In this document: piece by piece, positions 11,301 through 17,986 of the stretch
Position numbering within the stretch: the first letter of the stretch is position 1
Layout of the letters: every line of letters starts with the position of its first letter
Source of the DNA: CAYSDL01 sp964429875
GTDB lineage: Bacteria > Fidelibacterota > Marinisomatia > SCGC-AAA003-L08 > D37C17
Direction: 5' to 3'
DNA: 44,902 nucleotides
Assembly (NCBI GenBank): GCA_964429875.1
Contig: CAYSDL010000010.1
Span: forward strand, 1 to 44,902
The notes under the pieces: generated by a model
The model's database searches: none
Seen by the model: only the letters and a program-made list of their open reading frames with translations
What the model was told of the DNA's origin: nothing
Translations under genes and position numbers: made by a program

Positions 11301-11677
11301 CCATTGCAGATGAGTGGTATGAATTTTCTGGATGGACAGGAGATTTAAGTGGAACAGATAATCCTGAAGAAATTTTAATGGCTGAAGATAAAACTATTGG
11401 TGCAGAATTTGTGATTATGGAATTTACAATTAATGTTATTGTTGAAGGGGCAGGATTTGTTACTGTTACAGGGGCATCACAAATTGATGATGGATCTGCC
11501 GATAATGCAACTTTATACCAAGCAAATGCGCAAAGCGAAGTTCAATTAATTGCAACAGCCACTTCAGGCAACTTCCTCTATTGGGGGATTAATGAGGAAG
11601 ATGATGAATATACTAATCCGTATGACATTCCCTCATTAGAACAAAACTATACTATTACTGTTTACTTTGGAGAATAG
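5339..11677 (+). CDS. Giant acidic lipoprotein of about 26 bacterial-repeat (divergent InlB B-repeat-like) domains
   Basis: 2112-residue surface lipoprotein. The N terminus is a lipoprotein signal peptide with lipobox LVLSC and acylated Cys19. The rest is essentially one module repeated about 26 times at roughly 80 residues each. Each module runs: a short strand after an aromatic (YTLTI-like), GG.I.., a YxxGT.VTLTA strand, a Y.F..W.GD core, and a closing DK.I.ANF strand. This is the pattern of the divergent InlB B-repeat family (PF18998). The composition is strongly acidic, with very few Lys or Arg. Residues about 456-768 contain a DNA-perfect tandem duplication of two modules. A subset of modules has matched cysteine pairs. 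No catalytic domain or C-terminal sorting domain is seen. A barrel-like gene follows 2 bp after the stop. I infer an extracellular adhesin or surface fibre anchored in the outer membrane; ligand unknown. The start is the ATG directly before the signal peptide. Confidence 0.85.
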   Translation: MIKYLRYILFTFILLVLSCDESENPYMLTITKDGNGASYGITDPDYYQSSWSEFEVVTVSAAVDPNIEGATDGVHFDGWTGDVISPLNQISVMMDSDKQLTANFSINEYTITINDSEGGDIELSPDPVEFISNNQLVYNWNDQVTFSAVSDVGHKFESWGGDLSGEINEDVTLHIDSDLNISATFTDQCTITANATSGGSITPDYDTESFDCGTQIQLTATEDAGYNFNSWTGNIDENDIISGQSILVTLNTDKTITANFSAYYTLNINATEGGTVDVDPLLSEYNEGDFVTLTANPNSTYGYRFVEWIGDFGSEDANSEVIILEMDEDKDILATFSNIYNLSINLPDGGAIDISPEGPSYTYGTSITIEPIPDNYYGFDQWTGDLIGMSNFNIESSAPQTFFISSDMIISANFSTNFLTINQPEEGGYIESPDPNQPSYADGTHITLTAVSDDDYNFDGWSNGSSDNPYTFTLESDFTISANFSQFFTLETTSGTGGSIDITPNQEQYENGDLVILTAVPDNGYYFVQWSGDVPFGQENNDQITLTMDDDKNVAAQFSNTYNVTINESEGGSVSINPPQGPYVYGTTITLTPNPDPGYNFDGWSNGSSDNPYTFTLESDFTISANFSQFFTLETTSGTGGSIDITPNQEQYENGDLVILTAVPDNGYYFVQWSGDVPFGQENNDQITLTMDDDKNVAAQFSNTYNVTINESEGGSVSINPPQGPYVYGTTITLTPNPDPGYNFDGWSNGSSDNPYTFTLESDFTISAYFLEQFLINLTPPEEGVESCNLIPELETYNSGQEVQAFCELEENFNFIGWTGDLSGEENPTTFIVTSDMNISAEVEELYQLTLCASPINGTVTIEPNQAYYTADTEVTITATSNECFAFGAWTESSFGTNNSYTFYPDSSIEDICATFISVGNNRINFTLEGGGTVELNPAPDNSYNSYCVGQEVELTAVPDDANWRFSGWSGDETSTDNPLIVTIPPDLSDGLEDDYLELVVTFKELCDITINYDEDALDSFTFDPEIDNSLQETVSDNIYTYFCSTDDTETNVNITAVINDGYSFSSWSGDTESNNTSVELLDIESDININLNTEEMCSLTFGNISSGGYIEIDGVAIEADQEFEYICSEETPLTLTAIPDENWSFNSWEGYDDQDTIDENELTVLMVSDKIISCTFEEILETLLVKVSGNGNVSVIDEMGAIINNSDSFFDTNECHDFDCWNPTNSCSCYILQQGTHLYLEPSASGGSTIFISWTGDLPEDINPNIDNIDFILDSNEDPAHTELTANFIDYYTLDANLAGNMGSTDEPGCTLAITPSPIPGLGYSESTPINLEVDCTADTHWSFDQWESTDITIDEIDLESITFTIENDISITGQCQQQFSLSADVIPNDIGEFTSPNISGNYNAGENITITAQLIDPDLDDGYYFDSWSGDISDDDTINAESITILMNADKAITANFSNMYTLTTASIPLDVGSFTLSPSGETYEYGTSVFIQTVALGAYNFNVWMGYDDQDTIDENGLTVLMDSDKTILATFDPYWTIQIDVEDGGDGSGGSVTIDPESDQYITDDAVTLTAIPDAENGYYFINWTKNDDSVYSTNEEINITITEDVNLTANFSNLYQVTASCDPELGTVTMEMNDASALPDDNMYEYNTVLILTANEIDSENSGFYYWTYAVDNTAATSTTNPLSYSVKEDNQFIAEFKNLCDLSVNISAGQGMVNISVDEGNEESPIEDSTTNTFTQTYFCDSEVTLTAESEADYGFVAWHDGENSYSGGQSITFTLNENITYNAIFNQLFELTLEENDHGIITHNSNFPLESIYSGTAIVLEAEPNTGWEFSHWTGDLSGTDNPEEIIMEEDQIVGAIFNPLPYYLNLEVIGLGTISPSMLGIETEDPNSSIYEYGDVVTLTANNTEGYYFNGIWTVDGQQFSEGDTYEITMNQNHNVSIEFLEVHTLTINETFGGSIVVNTAPDVEEFSYYYDDSVVNISAIADEWYEFSGWTGDLSGTDNPEEILMAEDKTIGAEFVIMEFTINVIVEGAGFVTVTGASQIDDGSADNATLYQANAQSEVQLIATATSGNFLYWGINEEDDEYTNPYDIPSLEQNYTITVYFGE
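6703..7642. repeat. Perfect 429-bp in-frame tandem repeat, about 2.2 copies
   Basis: Unit 1 is 6703-7131, unit 2 is 7132-7560, and a third partial copy runs from 7561 to 7642. By eye the two full units are identical at every base, and the partial copy is identical for its 82 bp. The period of 429 is exactly 143 codons, so the frame is kept and each unit encodes two repeat modules. Identity at silent positions means recent duplication, ongoing homogenisation, or an assembly artefact. Confidence 0.95.
8788..8852. repeat. 65-bp segment repeated at 9862-9926 within the lipoprotein gene
   Basis: This stretch encodes GYDDQDTIDENELTVLM plus a few residues in module 15. It matches 9862-9926 in module 19 at 61 of 65 positions by hand alignment. 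Most of the rest of the two modules differs, which points to segmental exchange between modules. Confidence 0.8.
9862..9926. repeat. Partner of the 65-bp repeat at 8788-8852
   Basis: Encodes GYDDQDTIDENGLTVLM plus a few residues in module 19, with four base differences from the copy in module 15. Confidence 0.8.
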
Positions 11678-11679
11678 AA

Positions 11680-12579
11680 ATGAACTATAGAACATATTGC
11701 ATCATATTACTCAGTGGAACATTTGTGTTTGGTTCTTCCACAAAAGCTTCATTTCATAAGACCTATGCAAATTCATTTATCAAACCACATACTCCTCATT
11801 TCCAAATATTACATGACATCAATATTTGGGAAGATGATAGATATACGAATGAAACAAGTTTAAATTTTGAATATTTTGGGGAAGATCAATCGGGAATATT
11901 TTTTAACCTTCCATATACATTTAAAACAAATAGTTATGATAAAAATTCTGGTTTTGGAGATATTGAACTTGGATTTTATTTTACTAATAATCAAGTTGGT
12001 TCAATGTTTACAAGGTATGATTTTTCATATAAAAGAACAATTATAGGTGATTATATCTCTCCAGTAATAATGGGTAATATTACAGAACAGCATATTGGAG
12101 GCATATCTTATTCACTTGATTTAGACAAATTCCAAAAATTGTTTATTACATCTAGATTAGAATATTTATATGTATCAGGTACTAGCGTAGAATTTGAAAG
12201 TGATCCAGGATGGCCAGACTTTATAGACCCTAAGCATGTGTTTAATTTTAATGCCGACGTTATAATAGGGGATTTATTACCTAAAAATATTTCTATATTA
12301 GCTGGTTTTAATTATCATTATTCAAGCACAAGAGTTGAATTAACAAATATTAATAATGTTTCAAATTATATAGGTGAATCAATATCTATTGGTAATGAAG
12401 AATACTATCCAACAGAACAACAAGCCTCTAGTTTTGGTGTTAAATGTGAAGCTGTATATCGTTTATTAAATACCGCGGATATTAGTGTTAAAGCTAATTT
12501 CAATTTATATGATAATTTTAATTCTCCAAATTCAATTAATATTGGTGTTAGCTTCCTTAATTTTAATTTATTTAAATAG
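11680..12579 (+). CDS. Predicted outer-membrane beta-barrel protein, unknown function
   Basis: 299 residues with a short signal peptide ending near FVFGSSTKA. The rest alternates polar and aromatic strands typical of a small beta-barrel (for example FEYFGEDQSGIFFNLPY, GDIELGFYFT, VIIGDLLPKNISILAGFNY) and ends in SFLNFNLFK, an aromatic-rich last strand. The start ATG is 2 bp after the stop of the giant lipoprotein, so the two are almost certainly co-transcribed. No named family is recognised; the layout is loosely like putative transporter-type barrels such as the MetA-pathway group. The pairing suggests a partner that exports, holds or displays the repeat lipoprotein, but this is inference. 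No catalytic motif is seen. Confidence 0.65.
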   Translation: MNYRTYCIILLSGTFVFGSSTKASFHKTYANSFIKPHTPHFQILHDINIWEDDRYTNETSLNFEYFGEDQSGIFFNLPYTFKTNSYDKNSGFGDIELGFYFTNNQVGSMFTRYDFSYKRTIIGDYISPVIMGNITEQHIGGISYSLDLDKFQKLFITSRLEYLYVSGTSVEFESDPGWPDFIDPKHVFNFNADVIIGDLLPKNISILAGFNYHYSSTRVELTNINNVSNYIGESISIGNEEYYPTEQQASSFGVKCEAVYRLLNTADISVKANFNLYDNFNSPNSINIGVSFLNFNLFK

Positions 12580-12593
12580 ATTTCTTCTTTTAA

Positions 12594-12599
12594 TATATT
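12594..12599 (+). promoter_or_regulatory. -10-like box directly before the DAHP synthase start
   Basis: TATATT ends 2 bp before the ATG at 12602, in the 22-bp gap after the barrel gene. If used, the transcript would start at or just inside the start codon. AT-richness makes chance matches common. Confidence 0.2.
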
Positions 12600-12601
12600 A
12601 A

Positions 12602-13948
12602 ATGAATAACAATAATATTTTACAACAACCGCATTGGCCGAATAAAAAAATTTATTATGACATAATTAATAAGATTAGTACTTATCCTCAGCTAGTATTT
12701 CCTAATGAAATTGAAAATTTAAAATTTGAGTTAAAACAAGTTGCAAAAGGGAAACAATTTATCATTCAAGGAGGAGATTGCGCAGAAACATTTAAAGATT
12801 TTTCTGATGAAATGATTAAAAATAAATTAAAAATTTTATTACAAATGTCAGCAATTATTAAATATACAACATCACTGAAAACAATTAATATAGGTAGAAT
12901 AGCAGGGCAATATATCAAACCAAGAACAGAGGATATGGAGATAAGAGATGGTGTTAGTTTACCTGCATATCGAGGAGATGGAGTAAATTCAATTGTTTTT
13001 GATCGTGATAAACGTATACCAGATCCTAAACGACTAATTAAAGCCTATCACCAATCTGCCGCAACAATGAATCTAATTAAATCATTAATAATTAGTGGTT
13101 TTACAGATATTCAACAAATAGAATTGTGGTCTCGAGACTTACTAGATAAATCACCACTAGGTGAAAAATATAAAGATATTGTTAAAAAAATTACAGATAT
13201 ATTAAAATTTGCTAAAGGTTCAGGAATTATTGAAAATCCAAAAGACCATTTAAATAAACCTATGAATTTTTATACTTCACATGAAGCATTACTGCTTGAT
13301 TATGAAAAAGCTTTTCTTATTAATGATCATAACAAAAAAGTATATTGTTGTTCAACACATATGTTATGGGTTGGAGATAGAACTAGATATGAAAACAGTG
13401 AACATATTGAATTTATTTCATCTATTGATAATCCTGTTGGTATTAAAATTGGACCAACAGTAGATATAGATGAATTATGTAGAATTTATGATAAAATTAA
13501 TCCAAAACATAATGAAGGAAGAGTAGTATTTATTACACGTTTAGGTGAAAAAAACATTGAAAATATTTTACCACAATTAATTGATAAAGTAAAAAATTAT
13601 GGGAACAAAGTAATTTGGTTATGTGATCCAATGCATGGCAATACTATTAAAGCCAAAAACGGATATAAAACACGAAGTTTTAATACTATTATCAATGAGC
13701 TAAACATTTTTTTTCAAATTCATAAATCTGAAGGAACAATACCTGGGGGAGTACATTTTGAATTAACAGGTGAAAATGTAACTGAATGTTTAGGAGGAAT
13801 AAATAATATTCAAGATAAAGATTTAGATTATAAATATGAGACGACCTGTGATCCAAGATTAAATAATGAACAGAGCCTAGAAATAGCTTTTTTAATATCA
13901 GAGCTATTAAAGAAAAAGGGGGAAGCAATTGAAAAAATTAAACATTAG
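12602..13948 (+). CDS. Class II 3-deoxy-7-phosphoheptulonate (DAHP) synthase
   Basis: 448-residue class II (plant/AroH-type) DAHP synthase, which condenses phosphoenolpyruvate with erythrose 4-phosphate as the first step of the shikimate pathway. Family motifs run in order: GGDCAE with metal-ligand Cys60, AGQYIKPR, PDPKRLIKAYHQSAATMN, SSTHMLWVGDRTRYE as STHMLWVGDRTR, KIGPT, RLGEKNIENILPQL, WLCDPMHGNTIK, GGVHFELTGENVTECLGG and TCDPRLNNEQSLE. Length is normal for the class. The next gene, an ornithine-aminotransferase homologue, overlaps its last 20 nt. No regulatory N-terminal extension is seen, so feedback control cannot be predicted. Family call is near certain; whether it serves general aromatic synthesis or a special branch is open. 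Confidence 0.96.
   Translation: MNNNNILQQPHWPNKKIYYDIINKISTYPQLVFPNEIENLKFELKQVAKGKQFIIQGGDCAETFKDFSDEMIKNKLKILLQMSAIIKYTTSLKTINIGRIAGQYIKPRTEDMEIRDGVSLPAYRGDGVNSIVFDRDKRIPDPKRLIKAYHQSAATMNLIKSLIISGFTDIQQIELWSRDLLDKSPLGEKYKDIVKKITDILKFAKGSGIIENPKDHLNKPMNFYTSHEALLLDYEKAFLINDHNKKVYCCSTHMLWVGDRTRYENSEHIEFISSIDNPVGIKIGPTVDIDELCRIYDKINPKHNEGRVVFITRLGEKNIENILPQLIDKVKNYGNKVIWLCDPMHGNTIKAKNGYKTRSFNTIINELNIFFQIHKSEGTIPGGVHFELTGENVTECLGGINNIQDKDLDYKYETTCDPRLNNEQSLEIAFLISELLKKKGEAIEKIKH
13917..13925 (+). promoter_or_regulatory. Shine-Dalgarno sequence that fixes the TTG start of the aminotransferase
   Basis: AGGGGGAAG lies inside the DAHP synthase coding sequence, ending 3 bp before the TTG at 13929. 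It is an unusually strong site for this window and supports the non-ATG start and translational coupling. Confidence 0.65.
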
Positions 13949-15260
13949 TGGATATGGTGATAATTTAACAATTAATGATATCCGCATTGGAGATTTATCT
14001 CCTTTAGAACACACTAAAATTGAACAAAAATTAGGTGGACATAATTACAGCCCTTTAGATGATGTAATCGTTTCTCATGTTAAAGATTCATCAACATTAA
14101 TATGCAGAAAACCAAAGAAAGATGATATTACTCAATTTGTTGAAGAAGAAATTATAGATGGTTTATGTTGTTATTCAGCAGTTAATCAAGGCCAATTAAA
14201 TGAAACAATAGTAAATGCAGTAATTGCTCATTTGAAAGATGAAAAACTTCCAACAGTTCCAAGATCTATAAGACATAAATATATGAGTGCTTTTTTATTA
14301 GCAGCAACAAAAATTACTGAAATGGATCGAGTTGTGCCTAAAGTTGCAGGAGTAGAATCATGGGAATTAACATTTAAATTGTGCAGAAGATGGGGGTATG
14401 AAGTAAAAGGTATCCCTAAAGACAAAGCGATTATTGTTGGAGCTACAGGTAATTTTCATGGAAGATCTATGGCAGCAACATCCATGTCAGATGATCCTGA
14501 ATCAAGAAACAATTTTGGCCCTTTTCTTAAGGGTATTGAACTTGTTCCTTTTAATAATTATGATGCATTGAAAAATTTATTTGAAGAAAAAGGCGAATTT
14601 ATTGCAGCATTTTCAGTTGAACCGATTCAAGGGGAGGCAGGAGTAATTGTCCCCGATGATGATTATTGGCCTAAAGTGTCTAAGTTATGTAAAAAGCATA
14701 ATATTTTATTAGCATTTGATGAAGTCCAAACAGGGTTTGGAAGAACCGGTAAAAATTTTGCACACCAACTATATGATGTAAAACCTGATATTATGGGATG
14801 TGGAAAAGCAGCTGGAGGAGGAATTTTACCTGTATCATTTGTTGCTGGGAGAGATGATGTTATCGGAGTATTAACTCCTGGGTCAGAGGGGTCAACGTTT
14901 GGAGGATACCCACTAGCATCTGTTGTTGGAGTATATGCAATAAAAACATTAGTAGATGAAAATCTTGCTAACAATGCAATGATTAAAGGGAAACAATTAA
15001 TGGATGGATTAAATAAAATAAAAGATGAGCATCCAGACAAAATAAAATTAGTAAGAGGTAAAGGTTTATTAACAGCTTTTGAAATGTATGACCATCCTAA
15101 CCTTGATGGACATCATGTTTCAGTTGCACTGATGTCAGAAGGTATTTACGCAAAAGAAACTCACCATACAACAATTAGATTAGCGCCAGCTCTGACAATT
15201 AGCACTGAACAAATTGATAATTTACTCACGGGTGTTCACTCTGTAATAAAAAAACTGTAA
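13929..15260 (+). CDS. Class III aminotransferase, ornithine-aminotransferase (RocD) homologue
   Basis: 443-residue PLP enzyme that aligns along its length with ornithine delta-aminotransferase, which converts ornithine and 2-oxoglutarate to glutamate semialdehyde and glutamate. Residues equivalent to the human OAT substrate set are visible: Tyr40 (HNYSPL), Tyr82 (CYSAVNQG), Arg179 (FHGRSM) and Glu231 (EPIQGEAGV). Cofactor residues are Asp264 (FDEVQTG) and Lys293 (GKAAGGGILPVS). Odd points: the usual NTGVEAGET phosphate-binding stretch reads VAGVESWELT at 139-148, and the His after AVNQG is Gln. The start is TTG with a strong Shine-Dalgarno inside the preceding gene; overlap is 20 nt. The coupling to a DAHP synthase is unusual for an ornithine enzyme. 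Fold certain, substrate likely but not proven. Confidence 0.8.
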   Translation: MKKLNISGYGDNLTINDIRIGDLSPLEHTKIEQKLGGHNYSPLDDVIVSHVKDSSTLICRKPKKDDITQFVEEEIIDGLCCYSAVNQGQLNETIVNAVIAHLKDEKLPTVPRSIRHKYMSAFLLAATKITEMDRVVPKVAGVESWELTFKLCRRWGYEVKGIPKDKAIIVGATGNFHGRSMAATSMSDDPESRNNFGPFLKGIELVPFNNYDALKNLFEEKGEFIAAFSVEPIQGEAGVIVPDDDYWPKVSKLCKKHNILLAFDEVQTGFGRTGKNFAHQLYDVKPDIMGCGKAAGGGILPVSFVAGRDDVIGVLTPGSEGSTFGGYPLASVVGVYAIKTLVDENLANNAMIKGKQLMDGLNKIKDEHPDKIKLVRGKGLLTAFEMYDHPNLDGHHVSVALMSEGIYAKETHHTTIRLAPALTISTEQIDNLLTGVHSVIKKL

Positions 15261-15301
15261 TTTTTATTTATGAATAGGTTTATTTTTTTTAAGTTATTGA
15301 T

Positions 15302-15646
15302 ATGAAAAAATATGTTTATTTAATTTTAACATGTCTTTTCTTTTCATGCAAAAGTGATGCTGAGCTTTCAATGGAAAGAGGCATTAAATATTTTGATTGG
15401 GGAAAATACGATCAAGCTATTTTAGAATTTAATAAAGCTAAATATTTACAACTTGTTGATGAAAAGCAAAGCTATGATGATTTAAAACTATTAGCTCAAA
15501 CTCACTATAATTTAGCTATTACTTATGCAAAATTAGGGAACTTAACAAAAGCAGACAGCGAAGCTCAAAGAGCCTTTACATTAATTCCAAAACAAGAATA
15601 TCAAGAATTACTTACATTAATTACTAGCCAGATTCAATCTCAATAA
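15302..15646 (+). CDS. Small TPR-containing lipoprotein
   Basis: 114 residues. The signal peptide ends in lipobox LFFSC with Cys16 as the predicted lipidated residue. The mature part is helical, with TPR-like units: MERGIKYFDWGKYDQAILEF, then AQTHYNLAITYAKLGNLTKA. TPR lipoproteins usually act as scaffolds in the periplasm or at the outer membrane. It lies 41 bp after the aminotransferase on the same strand and may share its transcript. Its 3' end is 3 bp from the convergent enoyl reductase. No specific partner can be named. Confidence 0.8.
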   Translation: MKKYVYLILTCLFFSCKSDAELSMERGIKYFDWGKYDQAILEFNKAKYLQLVDEKQSYDDLKLLAQTHYNLAITYAKLGNLTKADSEAQRAFTLIPKQEYQELLTLITSQIQSQ

Positions 15647-15649
15647 TAT

Positions 15650-16417
15650 TTATCCAGTAATATCTTCTCCACCATCAATTCTAATAATATTTCCGGTGAG
15701 CCAACTTGATTTATAATTTATTAATAATTCTACAAAATCAGCAATATCAGAAGGAGTAGTTAATCTTTTATGAGGGTTTGATAGACAAGCTTTTTCAATC
15801 ATTTTTTTAGAATTTGGAATCAATCTTAAAGCCTTTGTATCAGTAACTCCTGCCTGAATAGCATTTACAGAAATTCCAAACTCTGCTAATTCAATACTTA
15901 ATTGCCGCGTAGCTGATTCAAGACCAGCTTTTGCAAGTGATACGGCTCCATAATTATCCCAATTTTTTCTTCCACCTGAACTAGTCATAGATAAAATATG
16001 ACTTCCTTTATTAATAAGCTTATTATGAAACAACTCTTGTGTCCAATAGATTAGATTATTACACATAACATCCATTGTCATATCAATATTTTTCTTATTT
16101 AATTCATCATTGTCTACGTCAATCATTTTTTTTAATGTTCCAAAGGCTATTGAATGAATTAAAAATTGGAAATTAATATTTTGAATAGTTTTTAATTCAG
16201 TCACAATCTTTTTTCTTGCCTCTTCATTGGATGCATTGGCTTTTTTAAAAATAACTTGTACACCATATTTAGAAATTTCATTTTTAATTAAGTCAATTTC
16301 TGAGTTTTTTTTCCTTAGATAAAGCCCATAAATATTAACTCCATGTTTAGCTAATCGTTTTGCACATTCAGCACCGATTCCACTTGATGCCCCTAAAATT
16401 AATGCCCAATTATTCAT
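15650..16417 (-). CDS. Enoyl-[ACP] reductase, FabL-like short-chain dehydrogenase
   Basis: 255-residue SDR-fold protein with cofactor motif GASSGIG (9-15) and C-terminal RIDGGEDITG. The active site is not the classical YxxxK: it is Tyr156-x6-Lys163 in NYGAVSLAKAGLE, the spacing of enoyl-ACP reductases. The sequence around it resembles Bacillus FabL (ENYTTVGVSKAALEALTR), including the following LSIELAEFGISVNAIQAG. FabL reduces trans-2-enoyl-ACP with NADPH in fatty-acid elongation. The gene is the last of a minus-strand run and faces the TPR lipoprotein gene with a 3-bp gap. Other FabI-type reductases may exist outside the window, so whether this is the main one is unknown. Confidence 0.8.
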   Translation of the reverse strand: MNNWALILGASSGIGAECAKRLAKHGVNIYGLYLRKKNSEIDLIKNEISKYGVQVIFKKANASNEEARKKIVTELKTIQNINFQFLIHSIAFGTLKKMIDVDNDELNKKNIDMTMDVMCNNLIYWTQELFHNKLINKGSHILSMTSSGGRKNWDNYGAVSLAKAGLESATRQLSIELAEFGISVNAIQAGVTDTKALRLIPNSKKMIEKACLSNPHKRLTTPSDIADFVELLINYKSSWLTGNIIRIDGGEDITG

Positions 16418-16471
16418 AATAATCCTCTATTGTGTTTGTGATATTTATTATTATCTAATATTAAAAAAAGA

Positions 16472-17161
16472 TTAAACATTAAATCTAATTTCTATAATTT
16501 CATTAGGTTGTACAATATAATCTCTATCAACCATCTTTGCTATACCTTTAGATTTACATTCGTTAAAATTATGACATTGCATATAATCCTCATAAGAAAC
16601 AACATCACCTTTAATAAAACCTCTGGCTAAGTCTGAATGTATTTTTGATGCACAGAATATTATATCAGATCCTTTTGGTACTAACCATGCATGTGACTCA
16701 GAAGGACCTGATGTGTAAAAAAACATATTAGCAGTTTTTTCTAAAACAACTTCAATAATATTATTTATATCAGAATCATCATTTATTTGGATAATTGGTT
16801 TTATACTATGAGGAGCTAAAACGTTTACAATTTCAGATTCAGTATCTGTCAATTCTAAATCACATAAAGGTTTTTCTTCTTCAAGGTGATTTAAACATTT
16901 TTTTAATAAATTAGATTCTTCTTGATCAGAGGTCCGTTGGCACCTATTTTCAATTTTTTCTATATCTAGTATAAGAACATCTAAGAGATAATTTGGATGA
17001 AGAACAATAGCATCTGAAGTTGTATATTCTTCCTTTAAAAATTTTATAAAAAAGGGAGATATTTTTTTTGGTTTATCTTTATTAGCTAATGCAGATAATA
17101 CTTTATCATCATATTTAATTTTTCCTTCTTGAAGATTTAATCCCACGAAACCAATTTTCAT
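16472..17161 (-). CDS. YchF-related protein with C-terminal TGS domain but no GTPase domain
   Basis: 229 residues, against about 363 for YchF/OLA1 GTPases. The last 85 residues match the YchF C-terminal domain (PF06071) closely: MFFYTSGPSESHAWLVPKG, HSDLARGFIKGDVVSYEDY and DYIVQPNEIIEIRFNV. The region before it keeps the YchF linker pattern (LLKKCLNHLEEEKPLCDLEL, then SIKPIIQIND). The N terminus begins KIGFVGLN but the GxxNVGKST P-loop is replaced by GLNLQEGKI. The G2-G4 region is condensed into about 90 residues with no DxxG or NxxE motif. It should not bind nucleotide as YchF does. The frame is intact and starts at a clean ATG, so it looks like a domain-loss paralogue rather than a damaged gene. 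Function unknown; ribosome or RNA contact is possible through the TGS fold. Confidence 0.75.
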   Translation of the reverse strand: MKIGFVGLNLQEGKIKYDDKVLSALANKDKPKKISPFFIKFLKEEYTTSDAIVLHPNYLLDVLILDIEKIENRCQRTSDQEESNLLKKCLNHLEEEKPLCDLELTDTESEIVNVLAPHSIKPIIQINDDSDINNIIEVVLEKTANMFFYTSGPSESHAWLVPKGSDIIFCASKIHSDLARGFIKGDVVSYEDYMQCHNFNECKSKGIAKMVDRDYIVQPNEIIEIRFNV

Positions 17162-17227
17162 ATTTTCTACCTTAGTTAATAAAATAAATTAATAATTAAT
17201 TATAGAATTTCAGTTAAAATTTATTCT

Positions 17228-17986
17228 TTAATATTTATTTATAAATTGAAGAATTTCATTAAATATCAGTTCTTGATCTGGATTTTCATCAAATAAATTA
17301 TGATGTGATTGATCAACTAATAGTTTTTGCTTATAAGTTGAATTAATCTTATTGTAGATAATGTTCATATTTTCTTGAAGTGATAAACGATCAGATTTTG
17401 AATGAATAATTAAAGAAGGACAATTTACCCCCCCCATTTTATTAAACATATATTTATTTAATTTTCTAAATTCATCTAAGGCGATTAAAGGGTATTCCCT
17501 ATAACCATAAAATTTAGTCTTATTACGAAATTCTTGATCCACCTGACTTGTTTTCTTTCTTATTTTTACTAATTTGCAGAGAAAACGATTGATATAATCA
17601 ATAGTAAACTGATTTTTAAATTTTAATACAGTCCCTCCAACTATACATCCATTGAGAGGAAAAATAGAAGCTGCATATAATGCTAACACACCACCCATGC
17701 TACAACCAATAACAAATATTTTTTTTGATTTTGATGCTAAAATTGCGATATCTTCTTTAACATGATTGAGCCAATCAACATATCTAATACGATTACATTC
17801 TTCAGCAGTAGTCCCATGTCCTGGAAGATTTTTAGCTATTGCACAATATCCATTATCACCTAAAAATTTAGCAAGCTGTTTTGTTTCATATGTTGTACTT
17901 GAGAATCCATGAATAATATATACAGCGCGATCAGAAGACTGATTGAATGCATAATCTGTAGAATCAAATCGATAATTATTTGGCAC
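17228..17986 (-). CDS. Alpha/beta hydrolase, carboxylesterase/monoacylglycerol-lipase-like
   Basis: 252-residue alpha/beta hydrolase. The oxyanion motif HGFSS is at 26-30, the nucleophile elbow GCSMGG puts Ser96 as nucleophile, Asp199 lies in HSKSDRLS, and the His is in QSHHNLF (228/229). The pattern LPGHGTT at 54-60 and the overall length fit Est30-type carboxylesterases or bacterial monoacylglycerol lipases. No signal peptide is seen, so it is probably cytoplasmic. It overlaps recO by 11 nt and is co-transcribed with it. A run of eight G (on the coding strand) lies at the MGGV codons near residue 185. Natural substrate unknown. Confidence 0.85.
   Translation of the reverse strand: MPNNYRFDSTDYAFNQSSDRAVYIIHGFSSTTYETKQLAKFLGDNGYCAIAKNLPGHGTTAEECNRIRYVDWLNHVKEDIAILASKSKKIFVIGCSMGGVLALYAASIFPLNGCIVGGTVLKFKNQFTIDYINRFLCKLVKIRKKTSQVDQEFRNKTKFYGYREYPLIALDEFRKLNKYMFNKMGGVNCPSLIIHSKSDRLSLQENMNIIYNKINSTYKQKLLVDQSHHNLFDENPDQELIFNEILQFINKY

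Noticed and set aside
14663..15040. 125-codon minus-strand open frame inside the aminotransferase gene
   Set aside because: Antisense shadow of conserved PLP-enzyme sequence including the catalytic lysine region.
16472..17161. Plain pseudogene of ychF
   Set aside because: The frame is open, the C-terminal domain is well conserved, the start is clean and neighbours are coupled; domain loss fits better than decay.
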